From positions 62,001 to 126,000 of the forward strand of contig DASVQQ010000018.1 in assembly GCA_036389035.1 (NCBI GenBank): a DNA stretch of 64,000 nucleotides. The letters are read 5' to 3'. This document shows, in pieces, positions 20,454-30,755 of this stretch. The stretch's first letter is position 1, and each line of letters begins with the position of its first letter. A program made the position numbers and the translations under genes. This DNA comes from Jatrophihabitans sp. GTDB taxonomy: Bacteria; Actinomycetota; Actinomycetes; Mycobacteriales; Jatrophihabitantaceae. The notes under the pieces are model-generated. The model was not told the DNA's origin, did not search any database, and was given only the letters and a program-made list of their open reading frames with translations.

Positions 20454-22034
20454 GTGACCGCCCTCGACGCCTCGATCGCGCGCCCGCCGCTCACAATCAT
20501 CGTCCTGGCCGCGGGCGAGGGCAGCCGGATGAAGTCGCCCGCGCTGCCCAAGGTGTTGCACTCCTTCGCCGGCCGCACGCTGCTCGGCCACGCGCTGGCG
20601 GCGACGGCGGGCCTGGCTGCCGAGCGCACCGCGGTGGTGATCGGGCACCGCCGAGACGAGGTCGCCGCCGAGCTGGCCAAGATCGCCCCGGCCGCCGTGC
20701 CGGTGGTGCAGGAGCAGCAGAACGGCACCGGGCACGCCGTCCGGGTGGCGCTGGAGCAACTGGCCGCCGACCGGCCGGTCACCGGCGCCGTGCTGGTGCT
20801 GCCCGGCGACGCGCCGCTGCTGTCGGCGAGCACCCTGGCCGGCCTGCTGGACTCCCATAACGTCAGCGGCGCCGCCGCGACCCTGCTGACCAGCGAGCTG
20901 GCCGACCCGACCGGGTACGGCCGGGTGATCCGGACCGGCGACCCGGCCAGGCCGAACTCGGTGCTACGGGTGGTCGAGCAGAAGGACGCCGACCCCGACG
21001 AGCTGGCCGTGACCGAGGTGTCGGCCGGGGTGTACGCCTTCGACGCCGACCCGCTGCACCAGGCGATCGGCCGGCTCAGCACCGACAACGCCCAGGGTGA
21101 GGAGTACCTGCCCGAGGTGGTCAGCATCTTCGTCGCCGAGGGCCGGGAGGTGCGCGCCCTGACCGCGCCCGCCGACGAGACCGCCGGCGTCAACGACCGG
21201 CTCCAGCTGGCGGCCGCGCACCGCGGCTACAACCAGCGGCTGCTGGAGCGGCACATGCGCGACGGCGTCCGGGTGATCGACCCGGCGACCTGCTGGGTGG
21301 ACGCCGAGGTCAGCCTGGCGCCCGACGTGACCCTGAAGCCGAACGTCCAGCTGCACGGCGCGACCCGGGTCGAGGCCGGCGCGGTGATCGGCCCGGACTG
21401 CACCCTGACCGACACGGTGGTCGGCGCCGGCAGCGTGTTGAACCGGACGGTCGCCAACCAGGCCAGCGTCGGCGCCGGCGTCACGATCGGCCCGTTCGCC
21501 TACCTGCGGCCCGGCACCGAACTCGCCGATCAAGTGCACATCGGCACCTACGTCGAGATCAAGGCCTCGGACATCGGAGTCGGGAGCAAGGTGCCGCACC
21601 TGAGCTACGTCGGGGACGCCAGCATCGGCGAGCACTCCAACATCGGCGCCGCCACCGTGTTCGTCAACTACGACGGCGTGCACAAGCACCGCTCGAAGAT
21701 CGGCGACCACGCCCGGACCGGCGCGGACAACATGTTCGTGGCACCGGTCAGCGTCGGCGACGGCGCCTACACCGCGGCCGGATCGGTCATCACCTCCGAC
21801 GTCCCGCCCGGAGCCCTGGGGGTGGGTCGGACGCCGCAGCGCAACGTGAAAGGCTGGGTGTTGCGGCGCCGGGCCGGCACCGCCTCGGCAGCCGCCGCCC
21901 AAGCGGCCGCCACCACCACCGGTCCGGCGGACACCGGCACACCGGCACAGGACGGCACACCAGCACCGGACCAGGACAGCCCGAGCCGCACGACTGGGGA
22001 GCAGCAAGGCATGAGTGGGAGCAGCAGGGCATGA
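20454..22034 (+). CDS. glmU: Bifunctional GlcNAc-1-P uridylyltransferase / glucosamine-1-P acetyltransferase
   Basis: 526 aa, GTG start. It makes UDP-GlcNAc for peptidoglycan. The N-terminal uridylyltransferase has IIVLAAGEGSRMKSPALPKVLH and QNGTGHAV. The C-terminal left-handed beta-helix has hexapeptide repeats (VIGPDCTLTDTVVGAGSVL) and the acetyltransferase segment FVNYDGVHKHRSKIGDHARTGADN. The final 60 residues are low-complexity (Ala/Thr/Gly/Gln) and run into an 18-bp repeat tract. The last codons overlap prs by ATGA, so the two are translationally coupled. Confidence 0.95.
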   Translation: MTALDASIARPPLTIIVLAAGEGSRMKSPALPKVLHSFAGRTLLGHALAATAGLAAERTAVVIGHRRDEVAAELAKIAPAAVPVVQEQQNGTGHAVRVALEQLAADRPVTGAVLVLPGDAPLLSASTLAGLLDSHNVSGAAATLLTSELADPTGYGRVIRTGDPARPNSVLRVVEQKDADPDELAVTEVSAGVYAFDADPLHQAIGRLSTDNAQGEEYLPEVVSIFVAEGREVRALTAPADETAGVNDRLQLAAAHRGYNQRLLERHMRDGVRVIDPATCWVDAEVSLAPDVTLKPNVQLHGATRVEAGAVIGPDCTLTDTVVGAGSVLNRTVANQASVGAGVTIGPFAYLRPGTELADQVHIGTYVEIKASDIGVGSKVPHLSYVGDASIGEHSNIGAATVFVNYDGVHKHRSKIGDHARTGADNMFVAPVSVGDGAYTAAGSVITSDVPPGALGVGRTPQRNVKGWVLRRRAGTASAAAAQAAATTTGPADTGTPAQDGTPAPDQDSPSRTTGEQQGMSGSSRA

Positions 22035-22190
22035 TTGAGCAGGACATCAGCCAGCAGGGCACGAGTGAGCAGAGCACGAACGGGCACGGCATGAGCGGGC
22101 AGGGCGCGAGTGACCAGCAGGGCGCGGGTGGCCAGCATGGCGCGCGTGAGCACCAGGGCGCGCGTGAGCACCAGGGCGCGGGTGAGCACC
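22000..22190 (+). repeat. Degenerate 18-bp tandem repeats across the glmU/prs stop-start overlap
   Basis: At least five clear 18-bp units run from 22100 to 22189 (pattern CAGGGCGCGNGTGANCAN). More diverged units extend upstream through the ATGA overlap at 22031-22034 into the glmU tail. Translated, they give a Gln/Gly/His/Ala-rich leader on prs, for example REHQGA twice. Confidence 0.85.
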
Positions 22191-23176
22191 AGAGCGCGCG
22201 CAACCTGCAGGTAGCCAACCGCAAGAGCATGACGCTGTTCTCCGGTCGGGCGTTTCCTGAGCTGGCCGACGAGATCGCCGGCCACATCGGCATGCGGATC
22301 ACCCCGATGACCGCCCGGGACTTCGCCAACGGCGAGATCTTCGTGCGGCCGGAGGAGTCGGTTCGCGGCTCGGACGCGTTCGTGATCCAGTCCCACACCA
22401 CCCCGATCAACCACTGGGTGATGGAGACCCTGATCCTGGTCGACGCCCTCAAGCGCGCGTCGGCCAAGCGGATCACCGTGGTGGCGCCGTTCTACCCCTA
22501 CTCCCGGCAGGACAAGAAGCACCGCGGCCGCGAGCCGATCTCGGCGCGGCTGATCGCCGACCTGCTCAAGACCGCCGGCGCCGACCGGATCATGTCGATC
22601 GACCTGCACACCGCCCAGATCCAGGGCTTCTTCGACGGCCCGGTGGACCACCTGTTCGCGCTGCCGTTGCTGGCCAAGTACGTGGCCGACACCTACTCCG
22701 GTGAGAACCTGACCGTGGTCTCCCCCGACACCGGCCGGGTGCGTGCCGCCGAGCAGTGGGCCGACCGGATCGGCGGGGCCCCGATCGCGTTCATCCACAA
22801 GACCCGCGATCCCAACGTGGCCAACACCGTCGTGGCCAACCGGGTCGTCGGCGACGTGGTCGGACGTCTGTGCATCCTGGCCGACGACATGATCGACACC
22901 GGCAGCAGCGTGGTGAAGGCGGCTGACCTGCTCTACGAGGCGGGCGCCTCCGACGTCATCATCGCCGCCACCCACGGAATCTTCTCCGAGCCGGCCGCCG
23001 ACCGGCTCAAGAACAGCCGGGTCCGCGAGGTGATCATCACCAACACGCTGCCGCTGCGGCCCGAGCAGCGCTTCGACAAGCTGACCGTCATCTCGATCGC
23101 CCCGATGATCGCCCGCGCCATCAAGGAAGTCTTCTCCGACGGCTCGGTCACCAGCCTGTTCGACGGCCGCAGCTAG
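22031..23176 (+). CDS. prs: Ribose-phosphate pyrophosphokinase
   Basis: 381 aa as read from the ATG that overlaps the glmU stop. The enzyme makes PRPP for nucleotide, His and Trp synthesis. Core family sequence starts near residue 67 (MTLFSGRAFPELADEI). Motifs include SRQDKKHRGREPISARL, the divalent-metal/PRPP loop DDMIDTGSSVVKAADLL, and SPDTGRVRAAEQWA. About 65 residues of repeat-derived leader precede the core, whereas relatives have a dozen. An internal ATG at 22229 could give the normal-length enzyme, though its ribosome site is weak. rplY is not adjacent as it usually is. Confidence 0.93.
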   Translation: MIEQDISQQGTSEQSTNGHGMSGQGASDQQGAGGQHGAREHQGAREHQGAGEHQSARNLQVANRKSMTLFSGRAFPELADEIAGHIGMRITPMTARDFANGEIFVRPEESVRGSDAFVIQSHTTPINHWVMETLILVDALKRASAKRITVVAPFYPYSRQDKKHRGREPISARLIADLLKTAGADRIMSIDLHTAQIQGFFDGPVDHLFALPLLAKYVADTYSGENLTVVSPDTGRVRAAEQWADRIGGAPIAFIHKTRDPNVANTVVANRVVGDVVGRLCILADDMIDTGSSVVKAADLLYEAGASDVIIAATHGIFSEPAADRLKNSRVREVIITNTLPLRPEQRFDKLTVISIAPMIARAIKEVFSDGSVTSLFDGRS

Positions 23177-23216
23177 GCCGGCCGTAATTCAGCCGGCCGG
23201 GATTCAGCCCGGCCGG
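23176..23216. terminator. Two overlapping GC-rich hairpins between convergent prs and rsmA
   Basis: Hairpin 1: GGCCGGC (23176-23182) with GCCGGCC (23192-23198). Hairpin 2: CCGGCCGGG (23193-23201) with CCCGGCCGG (23208-23216). They share bases and so are mutually exclusive. Hairpin 1 would end the prs transcript; hairpin 2 overlaps the rsmA stop. This 27-base gap is also the second inferred inversion joint. Confidence 0.55.
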
Positions 23217-24049
23217 GCTTCGGCGATCCGGGCGAAGGCCGCCACCGGCAGGGTCTCCCCGCGAGCCGTCGGATCGACCCCGGCCTTGATCAGCGCCGCC
23301 TCGGCGGCCGCCGATGAGCCGGCCCAGCCGGCCAGTGCCGAGCGCAGCATCTTGCGGCGCTGCGCGAAGGCCGCGTCGATCACCGCGAACACCTCTGCCC
23401 GGCTGGCGTTGCCCGGCGGCGGCGCGCCCCGGCTGAACCGGACCAGTCCGGACTCGACGTTGGGGACCGGCCAGAACACCGAGCGCGGCACCACGCCGAC
23501 CCGGACCGCCGGGCCGTACCAGGCCAGCTTGGCGCTCGGCACGCCGTACACCTTGGACCCCGGGGCGGCGGCCAGCCGGTCGGCGACCTCGAGCTGCACC
23601 AGCACCAGGCCGTGCCTGATCGTGGGCAGCGCCGCCAGCAGGTTGAGCAGCACCGGCACCGAGACGTTGTAGGGCAGGTTGGCCACCAGCGCCGTCGGCT
23701 GCGGATCCGCCAGCGCCGTGACGCTCAACGCGTCGGCCTGCACGACCCGCAACCGGCCGGCCAGCTCGGGAGCGTAGTGGCTCACGGTGGCGGGCAGCTC
23801 GGCCGCCAACCGCGGGTCGATCTCCACGGCGGTCAGCTGGCTGCTGGCGGCCAGCAGCTCCAGGCTCAGCGATCCCAGCCCGGGGCCGACCTCCAGCACG
23901 ACCTCGTCCGGCTCGAGCTCGGCGGCCCGGACGATCCGGCGGATGGTGTTGGGGTCGTGGACAAAGTTCTGGCCGAGCGTCTTGGTGGGACGTATCCCAA
24001 GACGCCCGGCCAGTTCTCGGATCTGGGCCGGCCCCAGTAGCTCGGTCAT
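23204..24049 (-). CDS. rsmA: 16S rRNA dimethyladenosine transferase
   Basis: 281 aa (KsgA). It dimethylates two adjacent adenines in helix 45 of 16S rRNA using SAM. Motifs: [19 protein letters not shown] at the N-terminus, SAM site [17 protein letters not shown], and the adenine-methylase motif [15 protein letters not shown]. In other actinobacteria the order is rpfB-rsmA-ispE. Here an island separates it from rpf upstream, and prs rather than ispE lies at its 3' end. An inverted repeat (GCTTGA / TCAAGC, 24094-24110), flanked by two ACTTGCTT copies, sits 41-70 bases upstream of the start. Confidence 0.95.
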   Translation of the reverse strand: MTELLGPAQIRELAGRLGIRPTKTLGQNFVHDPNTIRRIVRAAELEPDEVVLEVGPGLGSLSLELLAASSQLTAVEIDPRLAAELPATVSHYAPELAGRLRVVQADALSVTALADPQPTALVANLPYNVSVPVLLNLLAALPTIRHGLVLVQLEVADRLAAAPGSKVYGVPSAKLAWYGPAVRVGVVPRSVFWPVPNVESGLVRFSRGAPPPGNASRAEVFAVIDAAFAQRRKMLRSALAGWAGSSAAAEAALIKAGVDPTARGETLPVAAFARIAEARPG

Positions 24050-24450
24050 CTGAGCGGCGCGGTTCGCGGCAAGCGCCCTGCTCCATTCGACTTGCTTGAA
24101 GCGGTCAAGCTACTTGCTTCTGCCGGTGCTTGGTGTTGTGGGTGGCCTACTTCCCCCTGGGGGCGGGCGTAAGCCAGCGACAGAGCCCGACATCGGGACC
24201 TTGCCACCTATCTTTGCCAACGGGTCACGCTTGATCGGCGGCTGGGTTTCGCGTCGATTCGATCCCGTCATCGGTACCTACCCCTCGTGTCCGAATCCGC
24301 AAGGCCCATGGTCGGCGAGCTCAGTCTATTCGCTGTCACCCTCGAGCGGGTCCTGGTGCGCCTTGCAGAAACTCCACCACGTGCGGGCACTCCCGCCGCC
24401 GAGTCGGCGCGACCTACGGTTGAGTCCGGGGCCCGTCGTCGCAATGGCCG
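24050..24450. other. 401-base region without a recognisable gene at the island's left edge
   Basis: It holds the rsmA promoter region (inverted repeat 24094-24110 between direct repeats ACTTGCTT at 24090-24097 and 24112-24119). After that comes sequence with mixed codon usage and no frame that looks like a protein. A 163-codon plus-strand frame from 24096 exists but has no domain and overlaps the ASCH gene. This may be decayed DNA from the acquisition of the island. Confidence 0.4.
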
Positions 24451-24930
24451 TCACGCCGGTAGGGCAAGCAGCCCATGCAGCACAGCGGACGCAGGATGGC
24501 GACCAAATAGCTGAGCAAGCCGGGCATGATCGAGAAAGTGCCACGTCTGCGGAGGCTGGAACCGGCCCGACAGTCTCAACTCGCTGAGAGACACCGCTGA
24601 TGCCAACGGCTTGACCGCGCCCAGGTGCAGCGCGACAGCAAATGAAACGCCGTCGTAGTACGCGTCGAATTCTTCACGGCGGATTGCAGCTGCAGCGCCG
24701 ACCTTGGCCCACAGCGCCCCCGGCGACCCAACTTCCACCTGGACGATCCGGCAGGTCGCGACGACTGCCGCTCGCGGCGATGTCGCATAGATGGCGACCG
24801 GCTGGCCCGGCTCGACCGCTGGACGGGTGCGGCGCAACTCCACCGTCTTCACGCCATCTAAGATCCGCTGAACGTGTTGAGGGTGTATCGACAGCATCAT
24901 CAGACGCTCGTCAACTGAGTCAGCTGGCAC
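24451..24930 (-). CDS. ASCH-domain (PUA-like) RNA-binding protein
   Basis: 159 aa. An ASCH fold spans nearly the whole protein: MLSIHPQHVQRILDGVKTVELRRTRP (the Lys/Glu/Arg ligand motif GxKTxExR), then GQPVAIYATSPRAAVVATC, LWAKVG, IRREEFDAYYDG and a closing PPQTW. ASCH proteins bind RNA or modified nucleosides; some members (YqfB) hydrolyse N4-acetylcytidine. The start overlaps the end of the upstream 702-aa gene by 11 bases, so the two form an operon and are probably coupled. Its role with a partner carrying an acetyltransferase domain is discussed under findings. Family assignment is good; the activity is unknown. Confidence 0.82.
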   Translation of the reverse strand: MPADSVDERLMMLSIHPQHVQRILDGVKTVELRRTRPAVEPGQPVAIYATSPRAAVVATCRIVQVEVGSPGALWAKVGAAAAIRREEFDAYYDGVSFAVALHLGAVKPLASAVSLSELRLSGRFQPPQTWHFLDHARLAQLFGRHPASAVLHGLLALPA

Positions 24931-27028
24931 CGCGGACCTCCCTCATGATGGCCACATACAGCTCATTTCTGAGCCGCGAGGTCGACCGTAGCTGAAGGGT
25001 CTGACCGTTCGCTGCTGCGAGTTCTCGGAAGGCATCCAGGCCCAACGGTCGTTCGAACAGTTCGGTGTTCAGAACACGCAACGCTTTGGCGATACCTCGC
25101 TTACCAGCCACCGTTGCCACGTCGGAATACTGATAAACGCCCAACCGACGGAACCGGCGAAACAAGTCCTTTGGCGTACCCGACGTCGCCTCAGCCAACT
25201 CACTACATCCGATGACCTCACCGTGGTGCCGACCACTGAGATACCACAACACCCTCGCCGGTACGACAGGCGTTGCCGACCCCCCGTGGTAGTACACGTG
25301 CTCCACACTTATACCGAGTTCGTTGTCCCGCTCGAACAACTGCCTCGGGTAGCCGAATAATGCAGACGCGTATGGAGCCTTTATCGGGACCAGCCAGGTA
25401 TCCATGGGGGCATCAGTGAGACGTAGCGGGCGCACATGACGCTCCAACGCAGCTGTAACCACGGAGTCGTTGCTATCTGGCAACTTGAAACTCTCTACTA
25501 GACCGGCCCTCTCCTCAGGCGAAAGGACAGACGCTGCGCGAGCAATGCGGGCCCCGACGTCCGCCCGGGTGCATACGGCATTGACAGTGAGAGCGATGAA
25601 GTTTTCCCCGATGCGACGGAAACCGTCCCGCAGCAACCCTTCTACCAGCAACGGGTGTGGATGCGGGTCGCTGACTTTGACCACTTCGACGCCGGCCTCG
25701 ACTGCCATCGGTCGCAGCAACGAGGCGATTTGAGCGGCGAGACTGGTCTGGACAGCAGACGGACGCATCCGCAACATGGTTACGAACAGGACGCCATCGC
25801 CGGGGAGCGTTCCCAACAGCGCGATCGGTTGTCCTGCGGGATCAGTGAGAACGCGCCGATGCGACCGGGGGCGGGTAGACGCCAGAAGCTTCAGCCGCTC
25901 ATCGTAAGCCTTCCGACGTTCACCGCCCCCTGAGGCGAGGAAGACACCGACGGCAGGGTCGTCCGCAGCCGCCTCGCGCACCATGTAGCCCGTGTCGAGC
26001 AACGCTGAAGGCCAGTAAGTCGGGGCGGACTCTAGCTCGTCGATCAAGGTAACCAGCGTCTGAGGGCTGACCATGGTCATGCCGACCGCACGCGCCGCCT
26101 CACCCCACCGCTTGGTAGCCGGACCGTCGCGCGTGACGAATACCGAGACCCCTGCCGCGTGCGCGTACGCCAGATGGTTCAAGTCGCTGCGATCTCGTGG
26201 GGATATTGGATGAAAGCCTGCCGAGGAGGCTAGCTCAAGACGCGCTCGCGACATTGAATCCGCATGCACCGCCAGAGCCGGATAGTTCGTCAACATCGCT
26301 AGCAGCCGCTGCCGTCGTGCTTGGTCGGGTTGACGTCCGAATTCCACGGCCATCTCTGGCGTCACCAACACTTCTATGCGGCTGTCCAGAACATCGCGGA
26401 ACACATGGTTGGTGATGCGGGCGCCTGGGCTGGTGTCCTCACCGCTCAAGTCCAGGAGGACGTTGGCGTCGACGGCGACCGATGTCACCGAATCCGGTGC
26501 CCCTTGCCATGACATGAGATTGACATGGCCATGATCGCGCCACCAGTCAGTCAGTGGCAATCCCGCCAGGCTTCGTCCTGGCCTGTCTCCAAGCGGATAA
26601 AAGTCCAGTCGAGGCCACATGTGGTGGGCCGGGTAATCATTGCGGCATCGCACCGCGATACCGCGACGTTCAGGAAATAGTCCGGAAACCATCTCCACTA
26701 GTTGGCGGGCGACGCCACGGTTACGGGCCGACGGTGAAACGACTAGCTGAACCACGACGACGTCGTTACGGCGCAACCGGTACAACACGTAGCCAAGCAG
26801 AGCCCCATCGGCCGACACTGCCGCAATGAGTCGGCCCTCACCCGCAGCGTCGGCCCATGCCTGAGGGGTAAGCCATCCCAGATTGCGTTTGACCGACTCC
26901 GCTAATTCGAAGCAGGAGTCGAACAATGCGCTGCCCGGAAGTGGGCAGGTCAACGGATGGGTAGATGCCTCAGCCCTCCGCAACTTCACCACCCGTTCAT
27001 ACCGGCAATAAACCTGTTGATACCTCAA
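24920..27028 (-). CDS. GNAT acetyltransferase - PIN nuclease - GNAT-like - PUA/ASCH-like fusion protein
   Basis: 702 aa from a TTG at 27028; GTG codons at 26992 and 26989 are plausible alternatives and none has a strong ribosome site. Residues 35-160: GNAT fold with the acetyl-CoA loop VVSPSARNRGVARQLV. Residues 183-320: PIN-like nuclease with the acidic set Asp187 (VDANVLLDL), Glu229, Asp282 (SDLNHLAYAHAAG) and Asp301 (FVTRDGP), so it looks active. Residues 345-485: a second, degenerate GNAT-like domain. Residues 540-702: a PUA/ASCH-like segment (EVIGCSELAEATSGTPKDLF, then GVYQYSDV). Base composition is visibly less GC-biased than the flanks. The pair sits between rsmA and rpf, which are adjacent in relatives, indicating insertion. 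Toxin or anti-phage function is an inference. Confidence 0.75.
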   Translation of the reverse strand: MRYQQVYCRYERVVKLRRAEASTHPLTCPLPGSALFDSCFELAESVKRNLGWLTPQAWADAAGEGRLIAAVSADGALLGYVLYRLRRNDVVVVQLVVSPSARNRGVARQLVEMVSGLFPERRGIAVRCRNDYPAHHMWPRLDFYPLGDRPGRSLAGLPLTDWWRDHGHVNLMSWQGAPDSVTSVAVDANVLLDLSGEDTSPGARITNHVFRDVLDSRIEVLVTPEMAVEFGRQPDQARRQRLLAMLTNYPALAVHADSMSRARLELASSAGFHPISPRDRSDLNHLAYAHAAGVSVFVTRDGPATKRWGEAARAVGMTMVSPQTLVTLIDELESAPTYWPSALLDTGYMVREAAADDPAVGVFLASGGGERRKAYDERLKLLASTRPRSHRRVLTDPAGQPIALLGTLPGDGVLFVTMLRMRPSAVQTSLAAQIASLLRPMAVEAGVEVVKVSDPHPHPLLVEGLLRDGFRRIGENFIALTVNAVCTRADVGARIARAASVLSPEERAGLVESFKLPDSNDSVVTAALERHVRPLRLTDAPMDTWLVPIKAPYASALFGYPRQLFERDNELGISVEHVYYHGGSATPVVPARVLWYLSGRHHGEVIGCSELAEATSGTPKDLFRRFRRLGVYQYSDVATVAGKRGIAKALRVLNTELFERPLGLDAFRELAAANGQTLQLRSTSRLRNELYVAIMREVRGAS

Positions 27029-27236
27029 CGCCGCGCGCCATGTAACCGTGAGTCAGTGTGGTGTCGTTTCGGTCCCCGCTGGACTGGATGCCTAGCAGGT
27101 TGTGGATCATGGGTTGGGCCGCGGTGCTGGGCGTCATGGCATACGAACCATAAGCGGTGCGGCCGACAAGTCAGGCCGCGTGAACGCAGTTGTGGACAAC
27201 CGGCTGCTAACGGAACGCGCAGAGCAGGAAAAGACG

Positions 27237-27269
27237 CCGATGCCCGGGTGCGCAAGCACCGGGCATCGG
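27237..27269 (-). terminator. Strong hairpin terminator after the Rpf-like gene
   Basis: Left arm 27237-27251 and right arm 27256-27269 pair over 14 bases (one bulged G) around a GCAA-containing loop. It lies 40 bases past the stop of the minus-strand gene ending at 27309 and isolates it from the island. Bases 27029-27236 contain nothing recognisable beyond the presumed island promoter. Confidence 0.75.
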
Positions 27270-27308
27270 CTCGAATTACTCAGCGCGGCTGAACTCCGCC
27301 GCGGGCGG

Positions 27309-28478
27309 TCAGTACCAGTTGGTGGCCTGCGAGTGCGCCCAGGCGCTGCACGGGGTGCCGTACACCTCGGCGATGTAGCCCAGGCCCCAGCTGATCTGGG
27401 TGCTGGCGTTGGTGCGCCAGTCAGCGCCGGCCGAGGCCATCTTGCTGCCCGGCAGAGCCTGCGGGATGCCGTAGGCGCCGGACGGGTTGGCCGCCGTGGT
27501 GCGCCAGCCGCTCTCCTTGTTCCACAGGCTGACCAGGCACGAGAACTGGTCGCTGCCCCAGCCGCGGGCCGACACCATGCCGGCCGCGATCTGCTGGGCG
27601 CTGCCCGAGGACACCGGCGCGCTGACCGGGGCCGGGGGCGGAGTGGGCCGCTTGGTGCCCACCGCGATCCGCCGGCTCACCGTCGAACGCACCATGTGGT
27701 CGTCATAGACCACCCGGCCGGCGAGCTTTCCGTCGACGTAGCGCAGCTGGTAGGTCACCTGCTTGAGGCCGTTGCGGCCGGCGGTCACCACCGCGTTGGC
27801 GCCTACCGCGCGGTTCGGATCGTCCTGCCGGACGGTGCCGTAGGGCACGGCCTGCCGGGTGACGCTGTACTTGTAGGACACCCGGGTGATCTTGACGACC
27901 TGCTTGTCACGCACCGGGCTGGTCACCTTGGCCGAGATCCGGTCGTGCGGCGCCAGCCGCAGCTTGGCCTGGTCCAGCGCCTGGCGCAGGGTCGGGCCGA
28001 AGCTCGAGACCCGCACCGACTTGCCGTCGACCTTGAAGGTGACCAGCTTGGGTGAGGTGATCGAGAGCCGGGTGGCGGTGCTGCTGTCCAGGCGGGTGGA
28101 GCGCGACACCGACACCAGATTCTGGGTGCCGTAGCCGAGCTGGCGCAGCGCCTCGTCCACCGAGTCGGCGTTCACCCAGACCTGGCGGGCCTTGCCGTTG
28201 ACCGTCAGGTGCAGCAGGTCACCCCGGCGGACCACGATGGCGGCGCCGTCGTCGACCTTGGCGTCCAGCTCCGGCGCGACCAGGTCGTGCTCGCCGACCG
28301 AGATGTCAGCGTCGGCCAGCACCCCCCGGACGTCGGCGGCCGAAGTCTGCACCTGGCGGTCCTGGCCGTCGATGCGCAGGTTGACGGTGTTGTCACTGGC
28401 AGTGGCCCAACTGGCGGTGCCGCCGAGCAGGCCGGCCAGCACCAGGCCGTACAGGCCGAACTTGACATTGCGATGCAA
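27309..28478 (-). CDS. Secreted Rpf-like factor: DUF348 repeats, G5 domain, lysozyme/SLT-like C-terminus
   Basis: About 389 aa from a TTG at 28478. That start is supported by AGGAG eight bases upstream and by alignment with the neighbour's [11 protein letters not shown] start (here HRNVKFGLYG). Layout: a signal-anchor segment, three DUF348 (ubiquitin-like) repeats such as VNLRIDGQDRQVQTSAADV, a G5 domain (ITRVSYKYSV...VVTAGRNGLKQVTYQLRYVDGK), a Pro-rich linker, and a C-terminal transglycosylase-like domain (SCLVSLWNKESGWRTTAANPSGAYGIPQ) with catalytic Glu in NKESGW. It probably cleaves peptidoglycan during growth or resuscitation. It is a tandem paralogue of rpfB with a different catalytic end. 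Confidence 0.9.
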   Translation of the reverse strand: MHRNVKFGLYGLVLAGLLGGTASWATASDNTVNLRIDGQDRQVQTSAADVRGVLADADISVGEHDLVAPELDAKVDDGAAIVVRRGDLLHLTVNGKARQVWVNADSVDEALRQLGYGTQNLVSVSRSTRLDSSTATRLSITSPKLVTFKVDGKSVRVSSFGPTLRQALDQAKLRLAPHDRISAKVTSPVRDKQVVKITRVSYKYSVTRQAVPYGTVRQDDPNRAVGANAVVTAGRNGLKQVTYQLRYVDGKLAGRVVYDDHMVRSTVSRRIAVGTKRPTPPPAPVSAPVSSGSAQQIAAGMVSARGWGSDQFSCLVSLWNKESGWRTTAANPSGAYGIPQALPGSKMASAGADWRTNASTQISWGLGYIAEVYGTPCSAWAHSQATNWY

Positions 28479-28610
28479 AACGAAAACTCCTAAGAAGATT
28501 GCCGGCAGCACGCAACGCACTGCAGGCATGGAAAAGCCAGGCTGTGCCGGTCAGGGCCATCCGGGCGCACGGCTGCCTGAAAAGCGGCTAGCCGAGGGAA
28601 AGGGGACTAG

Positions 28611-29921
<1,311 letters not shown>

Positions 29922-30755
29922 TTACCACCCGAAAACGCGCGCACCGGTGGCGGATATTGTGGCGCACACCACTGATTCGGGCACATTTTTCTGCTCGGAT
30001 AAACTGCGCACAACGTGCGGAATAAGGTATGGCGCGTTCGGCCGACCGCGGTAGGGGTGCGGGGTCAGAAAGGGAGCGTCGGTCTCCACCAGCAGCTGTT
30101 CCAGCGGGGTGACCGAGGCCGCTTCGCGCAGTTCCGGCGCGTTGGTGAACGTCAGGACGCCGGAGAAGGACAGCAGGTAGCCGGCCGCCACGCACTCCCG
30201 CGCCATCTCGGCGTCGCCGGAGAAGGCGTGAAAGATGACCCCGGCCGGTGGCGCGCCCTCTTCGCGCAGGATCCGCAGGACGTCGGCGTGCGCCTGCCGG
30301 TCATGGATCACCAACGGCTTGCCGACCTGCTTGGACAGCTCGATGTGCCGGCGGAAATGCCGCTGCTGCTCGGCCGGCTCGGTGCGGTCCCAGTAGTAGT
30401 CCAGGCCGGTCTCGCCGACCGCCACCACCTTCGGGTGGCGCAGCAGCTCGGCCAGCGCGCCGTAGTGCGCCTCGGTCAGGCCGCCCACCTCGGTCGGATG
30501 GACGGCCAGCGCGGCGTAGACGTCAGGGTGCGCGGTGGACTCCAGCGCCGAAGCCCACTCACCGACCTCGCAGCCGACGTTCACCACCCGGGTGACGCCG
30601 ACCGCCGCGGCCTCGGCCAGCACAGCCGCGGTGAACTCGGGGCCCGCCGGCTCGCCGCGGCGCGAGCGCCCGGACCGGGCCGACATCGCGTCGAGGTGGC
30701 AGTGCGAGTCGAAGACCGTGCCGGCCAGCGGCGGCGGAGCCGGTGGCGCGGTCAT
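29922..30755 (-). CDS. tatD: TatD-family metal-dependent DNase
   Basis: 277 aa from the ATG at 30755, which overlaps the metG stop by ATGA. TIM-barrel metal-dependent hydrolase: [10 protein letters not shown] (first metal His pair), [14 protein letters not shown] (Glu), [22 protein letters not shown] (His) and [16 protein letters not shown] (Asp). Members act as 3'-5' DNA/RNA exonucleases. Translational coupling to metG is usual. An in-frame extension upstream reads through metG's antisense frame and is not real. Confidence 0.93.
   Translation of the reverse strand: MTAPPAPPPLAGTVFDSHCHLDAMSARSGRSRRGEPAGPEFTAAVLAEAAAVGVTRVVNVGCEVGEWASALESTAHPDVYAALAVHPTEVGGLTEAHYGALAELLRHPKVVAVGETGLDYYWDRTEPAEQQRHFRRHIELSKQVGKPLVIHDRQAHADVLRILREEGAPPAGVIFHAFSGDAEMARECVAAGYLLSFSGVLTFTNAPELREAASVTPLEQLLVETDAPFLTPHPYRGRPNAPYLIPHVVRSLSEQKNVPESVVCATISATGARVFGW

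Noticed and set aside
24096..24587. 163-codon plus-strand frame beside rsmA
   Set aside because: No domain, odd composition, overlaps the ASCH gene; treated as non-coding or decayed sequence.
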